From NCBI RefSeq assembly GCF_026625885.1, contig NZ_CP113068.1, forward strand, positions 4,836,001 through 4,900,000: a stretch of DNA of 64,000 bases, given 5' to 3'. This stretch comes from Roseateles sp. SL47 (GTDB taxonomy: Bacteria > Pseudomonadota > Gammaproteobacteria > Burkholderiales > Burkholderiaceae_C). This document shows positions 19,846-29,485 of this stretch, piece by piece (position 1 is the first letter of the stretch; the number at the start of each line of letters is the position of its first letter). The position numbers and the translations under genes were made by a program. A model generated the notes under the pieces. It was not told where the DNA came from. It made no database searches and was given only the letters and a program-made list of their open reading frames with translations.

Positions 19846-20574
19846 TCACTCCTGATGGGCCGGCTGAGCAGCAGGCTGGGGACGCGGGCGGTCCAGTTCA
19901 CGCTTCAGGGCGGTATCCAGCCGCCGCAGCCGCCAGGCATGGATCAGGAAGGCCGAGATGCCGGTGGGAATGCCCCAAAGTGCCACATGCATCGGTTGCA
20001 CATCGATGCCGGATTCATGCAGGAAGGTCGTCATGAGGACCACCGCGCCGAAGGCCACAAACAAGTCTTCACCGAAGAACAGGCCGACGTTGTCGGTGGC
20101 CGCCGCATAAGCCCGCAGCCGGTGCCGCAGCGCATCTGGCAACGCGCCCAGACGGGCCTCGGTGGCCCCCTCCGCCATCGGGGCCAGCAGCGGGCGCACC
20201 ATCTGCGGATGGCCGCCGAGGCTGGTCAGCCCCATCGCGGCGGTGAGTTGGCGGGCCGCGAGGTACACGATCAGCAAACGGCCGGCAGTGGCCGATTGAA
20301 AGCGGGCCATCCACTGCTGCGCATGCTGGCGCAGGCCGTGGCGCTCCAGCAGCCCGATCACCGCCAGCGGCAGCAGCAGGATGAGCGGCAGGTTGCGGGT
20401 TTTGACGAACCCGGTGCCGATGACGGCCAGCACTTTCTGCACGGGGAAGCCCGCCGCCACTGCGGTCGCCACCGCCGTGACCGCCACCACCACCATCGGA
20501 TTGAAGCGGAGCACAAAGCCCAGGATGATCACCGCCACCCCGATGAGGGGCCATAAGGAGGGGTCGTGAGTCAT
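19846..20574 (-). CDS. DUF969 family subunit of a 5-oxoproline transporter
   Basis: A 242-residue polytopic membrane protein opening with MTHDPSLWPLIGVAVIILGF and containing LPLILLLPLAVIGLLERHGL and TAAMGLTSLGGHPQMVRPL, as in DUF969 proteins. It is the first gene of the leftward 5-oxoproline operon and partners the DUF979 protein. The upstream ATG 38 codons earlier would run through the operator and is rejected. Confidence 0.85.
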   Translation of the reverse strand: MTHDPSLWPLIGVAVIILGFVLRFNPMVVVAVTAVATAVAAGFPVQKVLAVIGTGFVKTRNLPLILLLPLAVIGLLERHGLRQHAQQWMARFQSATAGRLLIVYLAARQLTAAMGLTSLGGHPQMVRPLLAPMAEGATEARLGALPDALRHRLRAYAAATDNVGLFFGEDLFVAFGAVVLMTTFLHESGIDVQPMHVALWGIPTGISAFLIHAWRLRRLDTALKRELDRPRPQPAAQPAHQE

Positions 20575-20610
20575 GGCGCGCGGGCTCCTGTTGAAGGGCA
20601 ATTCACATGA

Positions 20611-20623
20611 ATTGTTGAACAAT
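20611..20623. promoter_or_regulatory. Palindromic operator for the divergent GntR regulator
   Basis: A perfect palindrome, ATTGTT-G-AACAAT, lies in the 144-bp gap between the DUF969 gene and the GntR-type regulator. FadR/FCD-type GntR proteins commonly bind short TTGT/ACAA dyads of this size, so it is the likely site controlling both directions. Confidence 0.6.
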
Positions 20624-20718
20624 CCGCAATATGCTGCCCCATCATCCAAGCACGCGCCTTGGTGCAAACCCGCAACCCTGCCTGACAAGCCACTGCACGC
20701 AGAGACAATGCGAGCTCT

Positions 20719-21489
20719 ATGCCTGCCACTCGATCACGCCGCCCGGCGCCAAGTTCAGCCCCAAGCACCGCGCCCCGACCGGCGCCCGCGCCAGCGAAGG
20801 CCACCACAGCCTCCGCTGCCGTGTCATCCGCCGCACTCACCCTCACCGACCGCATCTCGGAACAACTGCGCCAGATGGTGACCGCCGGCGAGTTCGCGCC
20901 GGGGCAACGGCTGTCCGAACAGGCTTTGGCGGAGCATCTGGGCATCTCGCGGAACACCTTGCGGGAAGTGTTCCGGGTGCTGACCAAGGACGGCCTGCTG
21001 CGGCATGAACCCAACCGGGGGGTGTTTGTGTCGGTGCCCAGCATCGCCGCCATCATCGACATCTATCGCGTGCGGCGGCTGATCGAATGCCAGGCACTGG
21101 CGCAGGCCTATCCACGGCATCCAGCCAAGAAGCACATGCGGCAGGCGGTGGAGCAGGCATGGGCCGCCCGCGACCGCAGCGACTGGGTGAGCGTGGGCAC
21201 GGCCAACATGGCCTTCCACATGGGCATCGTGGAACTGGCCGACAGCGAACGCCTGAACACCTTGTTTGCACAGGTGCTGGCAGAACTGCGGCTGGCTTTC
21301 GGGCTGCTGCGGGATGCGGAGTTCCTGCATGCGCCGTATGTGGACATGAACCGCGAGATTCTGGAACTGGCCGAGGCAGGCGACTTCGCCAAAGCCTCGG
21401 CGCGGCTGCATGACTACCTGGTTCACTCCGAACGCATCGTGCTGGCCGTGTATGCGCGCAAGCTGGAGGATGGGGACTGGGCGGCCTGA
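20719..21489 (+). CDS. GntR-family regulator (FCD subfamily)
   Basis: A 256-residue regulator. A low-complexity Pro/Ala-rich N-terminus (about 38 residues) precedes the winged HTH ([47 protein letters not shown]) and an all-helical FCD effector domain ([16 protein letters not shown]...). The real start may be internal. Being divergent from the 5-oxoproline genes with a shared palindrome, it most likely represses them until 5-oxoproline or a relative binds. Its last 67 bp overlap the convergent proWX gene. Confidence 0.88.
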   Translation: MPATRSRRPAPSSAPSTAPRPAPAPAKATTASAAVSSAALTLTDRISEQLRQMVTAGEFAPGQRLSEQALAEHLGISRNTLREVFRVLTKDGLLRHEPNRGVFVSVPSIAAIIDIYRVRRLIECQALAQAYPRHPAKKHMRQAVEQAWAARDRSDWVSVGTANMAFHMGIVELADSERLNTLFAQVLAELRLAFGLLRDAEFLHAPYVDMNREILELAEAGDFAKASARLHDYLVHSERIVLAVYARKLEDGDWAA

Positions 21490-23678
21490 CCATCCGCCGC
21501 AGCCCGCGCCTGGGCGATCCAGCCGTCAAACTGCTGCTGGTGCACACGAATCCAACCGTCGGTATGGCGGGCGATGTCACGCTCCGAATGAGCGCCTTCA
21601 TTCATCCGCTGGTTCTGCGCATTGATATCGGCCATGGGAAGACGCATCAGCTCGAACAGCCTGGCGGCGGCCGGGTTGCGTTCGATGAACTGGCGATTGG
21701 CGACGATCTCCTGCTGGTCCGCCGCAAAGCCGTAGTTCTTGCCGTTCGGCTGGCGCGTGTTGGTCTTCCCGTCCTTGGCCGCCGAGAACGGCACCTGCAG
21801 CCACACCACATCGGTACCAGGCCGCAGAACGGCGCTCACCCAATACGGCGTCCAGGTGTAGTAGAGAATGGGTTGCCCCTGCTTGAAGCGCGCCAGCGTG
21901 TCCGCCATCAGCGCGGTGTAGCTGCCTTGCCGGTGCGTGACTGTGCTGCGCAGTTGATAGGCGTCCAGTTGATGTTCGATCTCGCCTTCACAGCCCCAGC
22001 CGGGATTGCAGCCGGTGAGGTCGGCGCGGCCGTCCCCGTCGGTATCGAACAGGCGGGCCAAGGCCGGGTCGCGCAGTTGGTCCAGGCGGGTGATGTGATG
22101 GGCCTCCGCCGTTTGACGGTCGATCAGATACCCTTGCACGGCCCCCTGTGCGTAGGGCCCGAAGCGCACCATGCGTGCGTCACCACCGCTGTTGCGGTAG
22201 AAGTCTGCATGCAGCAGCCGCCAGTGGGTGGCCATGAAGGTGGCATCGCCATTGGCAATCGCCAGATGTTCGGTGGCTGGCTCCAGGTCCTTCATCGGCA
22301 GGACGGTGTAGCCGAGCTGTTCCAGCGCGCGGGACACCAGCAGCGTCTGGAAGGTTTCTTCCGCCAATGAGCTTTTGAGCGGCTGCACCGTGATGCCCTT
22401 GCCAGGCAGGGCCGGCGGCTGCGCCAGCGCGCTCGTGCAGAGGAACAACACCAGCACCGAGGCCACCAGCGCCGCCTCCATCGGCGAGCCCTGCCGCGTG
22501 CGACGTGGCAGACCGTTGAGCAGCAGGCCCACCGGGCCACGTTGCCACCAACGCCCCCGGCCCGCTCGGGCCGGACGGCCCAGCGCCTGCGTCAGGCGGT
22601 CCAGGGTGATGGCCAGAATCACGATGCCAAGCCCCCCCACGGTGGCCAGGCCCATGTCCAGGCGCCCGATGCCGCGCAGCACCATCTGGCCCAGGCCGCC
22701 CACGGCAATCATGGAAGCGATCACCACCATCGACAGCGACAGCATCAGCGCCTGGTTGATGCCCGCCATGATCGATGGCATGGCCAGGGGCAGCTTCACC
22801 TTCCACAGCATCTGCAGCGGGGATGCCCCATAGGCTCGCGCCGCTTCGATCAGGTCCGGCCGCACCTGCCGCAGACCCAGGTTGGTCAGGCGGGCCAGGG
22901 GTGCCAGCGCAAACACGATGGTGACGATGACACCCGGCACGTTGCCGATGCCAAACAGCATCACCACGGGCACCAGATATACAAACGCGGGCGTGGTCTG
23001 CATGGCGTCCAGCAGCGGCCGCATGACGCGTTCCGCGCGTTCACTGCTGGCCAGCAGAATCCCCAGCGGCAATCCGATCAGCAGGCAGAACAGCAGCGAC
23101 GTGAGCACGAGTGACAGCGTCACCATCGCCTCCGGCCAGATGCCCAGAGCCGCCACGATGAGCAGCGCGGCCGACGTACCCAGGGCCAGCCTGCGGCCGG
23201 CAAACTGCCACGCCAGCAAACCGATCAGGGTCACCATGGCCACGGCCGGCAGCTGGGTCAGCAGGCTTTGAACAGCCTGGAGCGTCCCATCGATAGGCAT
23301 GCGAACCGCCTGAAAATAAGGGCGGCCATGCGCCACCACCCAGCTCAGGCCGGTGTTGATCCATGACTCCACCGGCACCGTGCCGTTGAGGAATTGGTGA
23401 AGGCTGTCGCCCAGGGAATGGACCAGCGAGCTGACCGTCTCCGGGTCCGTGGCGGTGACGGCGGGTGCGGGTGCGGGTGCGGGTGCGGCGGCATCCAGCC
23501 AGGCGGCGCCGGCCTGCGGGTCCGGGGCTTGGGATAGCGCCTCCCACGGGTCAGGCGTCTGCGCTGCCGCCGGCATGGGCAGCGGGGTTTCGGAAGCGGG
23601 TGACGATGCGGGTGAAGATGCGGCTGCCGACAGCGGCGCGAGGGCCACCGTCCAGGGAGCCAGGGTGTTGTGATTCAT
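21423..23678 (-). CDS. proWX: Glycine-betaine/proline-type ABC transporter permease fused to binding protein
   Basis: A 751-residue fusion. After an unusual Ala/Pro-rich N-terminal extension of about 110 residues (containing an (AP)n run) comes a ProW-type permease with the EAA-loop region ([31 protein letters not shown]), then from about residue 430 a ProX/OpuAC-like periplasmic domain ([23 protein letters not shown]...[18 protein letters not shown]). It imports compatible solutes such as glycine betaine. proV lies 15 bp upstream. The gene end overlaps the convergent GntR gene by 67 bp. Confidence 0.88.
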   Translation of the reverse strand: MNHNTLAPWTVALAPLSAAASSPASSPASETPLPMPAAAQTPDPWEALSQAPDPQAGAAWLDAAAPAPAPAPAVTATDPETVSSLVHSLGDSLHQFLNGTVPVESWINTGLSWVVAHGRPYFQAVRMPIDGTLQAVQSLLTQLPAVAMVTLIGLLAWQFAGRRLALGTSAALLIVAALGIWPEAMVTLSLVLTSLLFCLLIGLPLGILLASSERAERVMRPLLDAMQTTPAFVYLVPVVMLFGIGNVPGVIVTIVFALAPLARLTNLGLRQVRPDLIEAARAYGASPLQMLWKVKLPLAMPSIMAGINQALMLSLSMVVIASMIAVGGLGQMVLRGIGRLDMGLATVGGLGIVILAITLDRLTQALGRPARAGRGRWWQRGPVGLLLNGLPRRTRQGSPMEAALVASVLVLFLCTSALAQPPALPGKGITVQPLKSSLAEETFQTLLVSRALEQLGYTVLPMKDLEPATEHLAIANGDATFMATHWRLLHADFYRNSGGDARMVRFGPYAQGAVQGYLIDRQTAEAHHITRLDQLRDPALARLFDTDGDGRADLTGCNPGWGCEGEIEHQLDAYQLRSTVTHRQGSYTALMADTLARFKQGQPILYYTWTPYWVSAVLRPGTDVVWLQVPFSAAKDGKTNTRQPNGKNYGFAADQQEIVANRQFIERNPAAARLFELMRLPMADINAQNQRMNEGAHSERDIARHTDGWIRVHQQQFDGWIAQARAAADGQAAQSPSSSLRAYTASTMRSE
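23461..23490. repeat. Hexanucleotide tandem repeat (GCGGGT)n inside proWX
   Basis: Four exact GCGGGT units and a degenerate fifth, encoding alternating Ala-Pro in the N-terminal extension of the permease fusion. The unit of six keeps the reading frame whatever the copy number. Confidence 0.8.
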
Positions 23679-23693
23679 GTCGCCTCCTCAGGG

Positions 23694-24971
23694 TCAATGC
23701 GTGGCCGCAGCGTGGGTGGCCGGGCCCGCTGGGGCAGCCTCAGCGGCCGCGCGATCGGCGCTCGCTTCGATGGGCGGCGTGTCGCGGTCCATGAACTTCA
23801 ACAGCGTGGTTTTGGAGATCGCCCCGCAGAAGCGGCCCTCGGCATCCACGACCGGCACGCCGCAGGGCGCCTGCGCCACCTGGCCAAACAGCTCAGCCAC
23901 CGGCGCATCCGCCGGGATGGTGGACAGACCGTCGATGAACGCGTGCTGCAGCCCCAGCGGACCGACATGCCCCTCCAGGGCGGCGCGCAGCGAATCGGCC
24001 GACACGGTACCGAGGTAACGACGCGATGGGCTCACCACATGGGCAAAGTCCCGGTCCTGATCCTCCAGCGTCTTGAGGCCGGCGCGCGCGCCGCGGCTGC
24101 TGTACTCCGCCACCAGCGTCAACGGCGGGCGGGCGATATCGGCGGCCTTGAACACGGCGGCCGTGTCCACGCCGCGGATGAAACTGCGCACGAAGTCATT
24201 CGCCGGGCTGCGCAGGATTTCGTCGGGCGCGCCCACCTGCACCACTTCACCGTCCTTCATGATGGCGATGCGGTCCCCAATCCGCATGGCTTCGTCCAGG
24301 TCATGCGAGATGAATACGATGGTGCGGCGCTTCACCTGCTGCAGGCGCAGCAGCTCCGACTGCATGTCGGTGCGCATGATCGGGTCCAGGGCGGAGAAGG
24401 CTTCATCCATCAGCAGGATCGACGGATCCGAAGCCAATGCACGCGCCAACCCCACCCGCTGCTGCATGCCGCCGGAAAGTTCATCCGGGTACTTGTCTCC
24501 CCAGCCCGCCAGACCCACCTGCGCCAGTGCCAGATCGGCCTGCGCCAGGCGGTGCGCCCGGTCGGCACCGGCCAGTTCCAGGCCCAAGGCCGTGTTGTCT
24601 CGCACAGTCATGTGCGGCATGAGCGCGAAGGACTGGAACACCATGCTGATGTCCTTGCGGCGCCAGGCACGCAACTGCCGTGGCGAATGGGTGTTGATGT
24701 CCTCTCCATCGATGACGATGCGCCCCGCGCTGGGCTCGATCAGGCGATTCAGCAGGCGCACCAGTGTCGACTTGCCGGAGCCGGAGAGGCCCATGACAAC
24801 AAAGATCTCGCCCGCCTGGATGTCGAAGCTGACGTCGAACACACCCATCGATTGGCCGGTGCGGGCCAGGATCTCCTGTTTGGACAAGCCCTCCCGGGCC
24901 AGTTGCAGCGCCTGCTCGGGCGCGTCTCCGAACACCTTGAAAACGTGGTCGATCAGAATGCCTTTCGCCAT
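23694..24971 (-). CDS. proV: Glycine-betaine/proline ABC transporter ATP-binding subunit
   Basis: A 425-residue ATPase. Walker A GLSGSGKST is at residues 61-69, the signature LSGGMQQRVGLARAL and Walker B ILLMDEAFSALD follow, and two CBS domains occupy the C-terminal third (LRAALEGHVGPLGLQ...VAELFGQVAQAPCGVPVVDAEGRFCGAIS), as in osmotically regulated ProV/OpuAA proteins. The start at 24971 (MAKGILIDHVFKVFG) has AAAGGAG about 9 nt upstream. It powers the permease fusion encoded next. Confidence 0.93.
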   Translation of the reverse strand: MAKGILIDHVFKVFGDAPEQALQLAREGLSKQEILARTGQSMGVFDVSFDIQAGEIFVVMGLSGSGKSTLVRLLNRLIEPSAGRIVIDGEDINTHSPRQLRAWRRKDISMVFQSFALMPHMTVRDNTALGLELAGADRAHRLAQADLALAQVGLAGWGDKYPDELSGGMQQRVGLARALASDPSILLMDEAFSALDPIMRTDMQSELLRLQQVKRRTIVFISHDLDEAMRIGDRIAIMKDGEVVQVGAPDEILRSPANDFVRSFIRGVDTAAVFKAADIARPPLTLVAEYSSRGARAGLKTLEDQDRDFAHVVSPSRRYLGTVSADSLRAALEGHVGPLGLQHAFIDGLSTIPADAPVAELFGQVAQAPCGVPVVDAEGRFCGAISKTTLLKFMDRDTPPIEASADRAAAEAAPAGPATHAAATH

Positions 24972-25307
24972 GGCCAAGACTCCTTTCGTGCGGTGATGAG
25001 CAATCGCCGGCTCCAGGAGCACGGCGGCGATCACGCCCTGCGTCGAGATCCAGCGCCAAACGCGCACGTGGCGGCGCCTGGCGGGCCTAGACGGCTGCCG
25101 ACGGGCACTGACGACGAAAGCAACGAAACCAGCACCCGCTGGGACTCACGATGCAGCCGGCGGGCCTGGTCAAGGGGCGCGGACTGGAGGAGCCTGGCGT
25201 GGCATGGGGCCAGACAAGGCCGGCCAGAGGTGCCGGACCTCAGGGGCCCGGCGGCGGGAATTCCTGCACCGCGACGGGATTCGAAGATCCGCGAGTAGTG
25301 CGAGGGG

Positions 25308-25348
25308 GTTGCGGGGAGCGGAACGAGCCGCTTGCAAGCCGCAACCTT
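25308..25348. other. Compound inverted repeat upstream of proV
   Basis: Outer arms GGTTGCGG / CCGCAACC enclose inner arms AGCGG / CCGCT. Read leftward it would form a structured leader about 340 nt before proV; no T tract follows, so a terminator is not indicated. Confidence 0.4.
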
Positions 25349-25519
25349 AACACAACACCGTACGCTGGCGGCCGGAGGGACCTTCCTGCTTCTCGCCTCC
25401 GCCTGACTCGCAAAGGGTGCCACCGTGTTCATCACCGATGTGTCGAAGGGCCTGTGTCATTTGGGATGGATGAAGACTTCCCGCAGGTTTCGAACTCGTG
25501 TACGACATACGGTTGGCTG

Positions 25520-25538
25520 GGATGTTGTGACAACATCC
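25520..25538. promoter_or_regulatory. 19-bp perfect palindrome (operator-like)
   Basis: GGATGTTGT and ACAACATCC flank a single G, a perfect 9-1-9 palindrome with a TTGTGACAA core. It stands over 540 bp from either neighbouring start codon. The core resembles GntR-type sites, but the bound protein is unknown. Confidence 0.45.
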
Positions 25539-25899
25539 TTACCGCCTTGTCGGGAATTTGTTGGGTCTGACATATTCAAGGATGGCGACCGCACCACATT
25601 AGATAGATTGACGACACAAACCTGCTTCTTTGTTGTGCGTAACGCCCCAAAAATGCGAATGCACCTTTGCGGATACAGAACAAGTGCAAACGAATCATAT
25701 AGTTAGAAAAGTTCATCGACGCACTGGCAATATTCATGACACGCTTTAGCCATCAGTCGCCCATATTGAGGCATAAAGCCTAAAGGGGGTATTTTTCCAA
25801 CCCCGACAAATCAGGGAAATCACTGCCTGTAATCTACAGACAACGATTTGACACCCCACCAAACGGTGAAGAGTTCTTTACAAATCCATGCTTCCATCG

Positions 25900-25918
25900 G
25901 GCAGCCAAAGTGGCTGCC
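25900..25918. other. Stem-loop in the presumed leader of the TonB receptor gene
   Basis: GGCAGCC and GGCTGCC flank a 5-nt loop (AAAGT). It is followed by a good Shine-Dalgarno-like AAGGAGG at about 25929 that has no worthwhile ORF attached. It may be part of the 5' untranslated region of the receptor gene. Confidence 0.35.
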
Positions 25919-26161
25919 ACAAGTCCCCAAGGAGGAAACTCCACACATACGCCGCAACACGTGAAGCAACACGACTGACATATTCAACAAGATCGGCGTC
26001 TGATGACGCACCGATCCGAATCTTCCCCAACAGGCGCACACCGGCAGAGCCGCTTCCAATCCGCGCCATGCCGTGCCTACGACACCGCCTCCCATCCAGC
26101 GGCGGCGTCCGTACCAGGCATTCCGTGGGTTTACAGCCCCAGAACCTCGTTGGGAGATTCC

Positions 26162-29122
26162 ATGCATTTCCGTACCCTGCCCTCGACCCTGCGGGCTCGC
26201 CGCCCGTCCTCGCGCGCATCCTTGCGCACACCGCATCGCTCCGACCTGTGCCGCACCGCCCTGTCCAGCGCCGCCCTGCTGGCCCTGCTCGGCACCAGCG
26301 GGTGGGCCTATGCCCAGCAACAGCAACTGGAGCGCGTGGAAGTCACCGGCTCACGCATTCGCCAGATCGATACCGAGACCGCGCAACCAGTCGAGAAGAT
26401 CACTGCAGAAGCCATTCAGCGCAGCGGCCTGGTCACGCTGGGTGATGTGCTCAACAACATGACCTCGGCCGGTTCGCCTGACTTCAGCAAAGGCTCCGTG
26501 CTCACCTCCAACCGCGAGCAAGGCGGTCAATACATCAACATGCGCAACCTGGGCTCGCAGCGGGTGCTGGTGCTGGTGAACGGGAAACGCTGGACGCAGT
26601 CGGTCGATGGCTACACCGACATCTCCACCATTCCCGCCGCGCTGGTGGACCACATCGACGTGCTCAAGGATGGCGCTTCCTCCACCTACGGCTCGGATGC
26701 GATTGCCGGCGTGGTGAACGTCATCCTGCGCCGCTCGATGGAAGGCGGCAAGGCCAGCATCTATTACGGCGCCAATGAAAAGGGCGACGGCAAGACCAAG
26801 GACGCTTCCGTTGCCTATGGCTGGAACTCCGAGAAGGCGTCGGTGATGGTGGGCATCACCGCCAACAAGACCGACCCCGTATGGGCGAAGGACCGGGCCA
26901 TCACCTCGGCCGCTTATGGTCCGGACCCGTCCCGGTACACCTCGGAGTTTGGCGCCAGCCCGTGGGGCCGCATCCGCCAGGTGAGCAGCTCCGGTACGGC
27001 TACCGGGTTCGACCAGATGCTCAATCACACCGGCGCGTTCCTGGGCGATGGCACCGGCGCAGCGTCCAATCTGCAGAGCAACTATCACGCCTACAAGAGC
27101 TCGAACACCGACGACCTGTTCAACTCCAGCAGCCAGATGATGTTCCAGGCGGAGAGCGAGCAGAAGTCGCTCTTCTCGAAGGGCTACCTGGAACTGACAC
27201 CCACGCTGCGCGCCAATGCCACGGCGATGTTCTCGGACCGCAAGAGCACCAGCCAGGTGGCCGGTTATCCGCTCAATAGCCTGAGCCAGGCTGGCTACCC
27301 CGTCTACATCGACAAGGACAGCTACTACAACCCCTACGGCAATCAAGCCGTGGGCGCCGGCAACGGGCAGGATCTGTTCTTTTACCGCCGCATCACCGAA
27401 GTGCCTCGTGTGACGGAGAACACCAACCGGACCAGCCACTTCGATGCGGGTCTGGAAGGCGACTTCAACCTGCTGGGCAACCCATGGAGCTGGGACGTCG
27501 GCTTCAACTACAGCAAGATCGACGGCGTGGTGAAGGGCACCGGCAACATCAACCTGGAAAACCTGAAGGCAGCCCTGGGCCCGTCCTTCATGAACTCATC
27601 CGGCGTGGTGCAGTGTGGCACTGCCGCCAACCCGATTGCAGATTGCGTCCCGTTCGACATCCTGGGCGGCCCTTCGGCTTCCACCCAGGCAGCGCTGGAC
27701 TACATCATGGCCAAGCTGCGCTCGACCTATGGCTCCTACACCCGCAGCTACACCGCCAACGTGTCGGGCGATGTCTACACCCTGCCCGCCGGCAACATCG
27801 GCGTGGCGGCAGGTCTGGAGTACCGCTCGCAATCCGGCTACGACATTCCCGATGCATTGGCCCATCAAGGCTTGACCACCGACTTGGCTGGCAATTCCAC
27901 CTTCGGCAGCTACAACGTCAAGGAGGCTTATGCCGAAGTGAATGTGCCGCTGCTCAAGAAGCTGCCTGCGGCCGAACTGTTGAGCGTCAACCTGGCCACG
28001 CGTTATTCGGACTACAACAACTTCGGCAGCACGACCAACAGCAAGGCCAGCTTCATGTGGAAGCCGATCAATGACCTGCTGGCCCGGGGCACCTTTGCCC
28101 AGGGCTTCCGGGCGCCTCCGATCGGCAACACGTTTGGCGGCGGCCAGCAGTCTTTCGACTCGTTTGTGGACCCCTGCGACACGGCCCATGGGGAAGCAGC
28201 CGGCAACTCGGAGGTGCTGGCCCGTTGCATCGCCAGTGGCACCAGCACCACCTACCGCCAGTTGCTCCAGTCTGGCGCAGCAACGTCTTCGGCCGGTGGT
28301 CAGAGCCTGTATGCCTTCAATGCCAGCGTGGGCAACGACCAACTCAAGCCCGAAACGTCCCGGTCCCGCACCCTGGGCCTGGTCTACAACCCGTCCTGGC
28401 TGACCGGCGCGGAGATGACGCTGGACTGGTACAACGTGAAGCTGAAAAATCAGATCACGGCCATCAGCGCCAACTATGTGCTGGACCAGTGCTATGTGCA
28501 GAATGTCTCCGAGTTCTGCGGCAGCATCACCCGGGATGCCAACGGCCAGGTCAAGACGCTCTCGCGTGGCTACCTGAACCTGGGCGCGCTGGAAACCTCC
28601 GGTTTTGACCTCGGTCTGAACTATCGCTTCCCCAAGAGCGTCTACGGGCAGTTCTCGGTGCAAACGGAAACCAGCTTCACCACCCGTTATCGCCAAAAGA
28701 GCACTCCGGATTCCGATTGGGAAAGCTACCTGGGTGAATACGGCTACAACCGTATGAAGTCGAACCTGTCGCTGAACTGGAAACGCGGCCCCTGGAGTGC
28801 CACCTTCTCCACCCGCTACTACAGCGCCGTCAAGGACCAGTGCTGGTCCGACACCGAAGCCTGCAGCAACCCCGATGGCACCGCCAGCTGGGGCACCGGC
28901 TACAACCGCCAGGGTGCCATGGCCTACCACAACCTCAGCGTGGGCTACGACTTCCCCTGGAAAGGTCAGGTGATCGTTGGCGCCAACAACGTCTTCGACA
29001 AGCAGCCGCGCATCATGCTGAATGCCAACTACACGGCGGGTGGTGGATCGTCGTCGTCGTCGGTGGACCCGGACATGCCGATCGACCGATTCTTCTGGGT
29101 GCGCTACAACCAGGCGTTCTGA
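26162..29122 (+). CDS. TonB-dependent receptor
   Basis: A 986-residue outer-membrane receptor. The start at 26162 (MHFRTLPSTLRARRPSS) is preferred because GGGAG precedes it; a signal peptide ends near AYA-QQQ (about residue 51). The plug follows at about 60-185 (VEVTGSRIRQIDTETAQPVEKITAEAI... YINMRNLGSQRVLVLVNGKRW... DGASSTYGSDAIAGVVNVIL), then a barrel ending in F (RYNQAF). There is no STN domain. This type, with GSRI and DGASSTYG, is common in bacteria with many receptors for plant sugars or peptides; the substrate is unknown. Confidence 0.9.
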   Translation: MHFRTLPSTLRARRPSSRASLRTPHRSDLCRTALSSAALLALLGTSGWAYAQQQQLERVEVTGSRIRQIDTETAQPVEKITAEAIQRSGLVTLGDVLNNMTSAGSPDFSKGSVLTSNREQGGQYINMRNLGSQRVLVLVNGKRWTQSVDGYTDISTIPAALVDHIDVLKDGASSTYGSDAIAGVVNVILRRSMEGGKASIYYGANEKGDGKTKDASVAYGWNSEKASVMVGITANKTDPVWAKDRAITSAAYGPDPSRYTSEFGASPWGRIRQVSSSGTATGFDQMLNHTGAFLGDGTGAASNLQSNYHAYKSSNTDDLFNSSSQMMFQAESEQKSLFSKGYLELTPTLRANATAMFSDRKSTSQVAGYPLNSLSQAGYPVYIDKDSYYNPYGNQAVGAGNGQDLFFYRRITEVPRVTENTNRTSHFDAGLEGDFNLLGNPWSWDVGFNYSKIDGVVKGTGNINLENLKAALGPSFMNSSGVVQCGTAANPIADCVPFDILGGPSASTQAALDYIMAKLRSTYGSYTRSYTANVSGDVYTLPAGNIGVAAGLEYRSQSGYDIPDALAHQGLTTDLAGNSTFGSYNVKEAYAEVNVPLLKKLPAAELLSVNLATRYSDYNNFGSTTNSKASFMWKPINDLLARGTFAQGFRAPPIGNTFGGGQQSFDSFVDPCDTAHGEAAGNSEVLARCIASGTSTTYRQLLQSGAATSSAGGQSLYAFNASVGNDQLKPETSRSRTLGLVYNPSWLTGAEMTLDWYNVKLKNQITAISANYVLDQCYVQNVSEFCGSITRDANGQVKTLSRGYLNLGALETSGFDLGLNYRFPKSVYGQFSVQTETSFTTRYRQKSTPDSDWESYLGEYGYNRMKSNLSLNWKRGPWSATFSTRYYSAVKDQCWSDTEACSNPDGTASWGTGYNRQGAMAYHNLSVGYDFPWKGQVIVGANNVFDKQPRIMLNANYTAGGGSSSSSVDPDMPIDRFFWVRYNQAF

Positions 29123-29160
29123 TGCCCTTCCGTACAGCGTGTGGCAGCGCTGTACGGGCG

Positions 29161-29190
29161 AAAAAAAAGCGGCGCAAGCCGCTTTTTTTT
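29161..29190. terminator. Bidirectional intrinsic terminator between TonB receptor and infA
   Basis: Eight A, a GC stem (AGCGGC / GCCGCT with a short loop) and eight T. It terminates both the rightward receptor gene (39 bp before) and the leftward infA (29 bp before it on the other strand). Confidence 0.93.
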
Positions 29191-29218
29191 GGTGCCTGGT
29201 GCAACCCAGGCCACTCGT

Positions 29219-29485
29219 TCAGTGGCGTGCGCCGCTGTTATTGCCACCCGAAGGGCCACCACGGCGCTCCAGATGACGGAAGGTGATACGGCCCTTGGAC
29301 AGGTCGTACACCGAAAGTTCCAAGGTCACGGCGTCGCCTGCCAGGATGCGGATGTGATGCTTGCGCATCTTGCCGCCGGTATAGGCAATGACTTCGTGAC
29401 CGTTTTCCAGTTTCACGCGGAAACGGGAGTCAGGCAGCACCTCATTCACGGTGCCACGCATCTCGATCAGCTCTTCTTTTGCCAT
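29219..29485 (-). CDS. infA: Translation initiation factor IF-1
   Basis: An 88-residue S1/OB-fold protein: [20 protein letters not shown], then the conserved [25 protein letters not shown] and [15 protein letters not shown]-1 binds the 30S A site during initiation. It is longer than the usual 72 residues because of a Gly/Asn-rich tail ([16 protein letters not shown]). It is not in a ribosomal-protein operon here; Burkholderiales often carry such a second infA copy beside a cold-shock gene. Confidence 0.95.
   Translation of the reverse strand: MAKEELIEMRGTVNEVLPDSRFRVKLENGHEVIAYTGGKMRKHHIRILAGDAVTLELSVYDLSKGRITFRHLERRGGPSGGNNSGARH

Larger units (their letters stand above)
24972..26161. other. 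1.2-kb region without a convincing gene
   Basis: The left part (to about 25400) is GC-rich and would be the proV promoter side; the rest (25430-26000) is visibly richer in A and T than the surroundings. Open frames here begin without ribosome sites and lack domain character. It holds several inverted repeats, listed separately, and must contain the promoter of the TonB receptor gene at 26162. A TTGACA occurs at 25848-25853 without a good -10 at normal spacing. Confidence 0.6.

Noticed and set aside
23461..23490. Short tandem repeats as a possible CRISPR array
   Set aside because: Units are 6-9 bp with no spacers and mostly lie in coding frames.
25425..25706. A 93-codon rightward frame in the AT-richer gap
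   Set aside because: GTG start with no ribosome site and no recognisable domain; composition unlike neighbours could reflect the region rather than coding.
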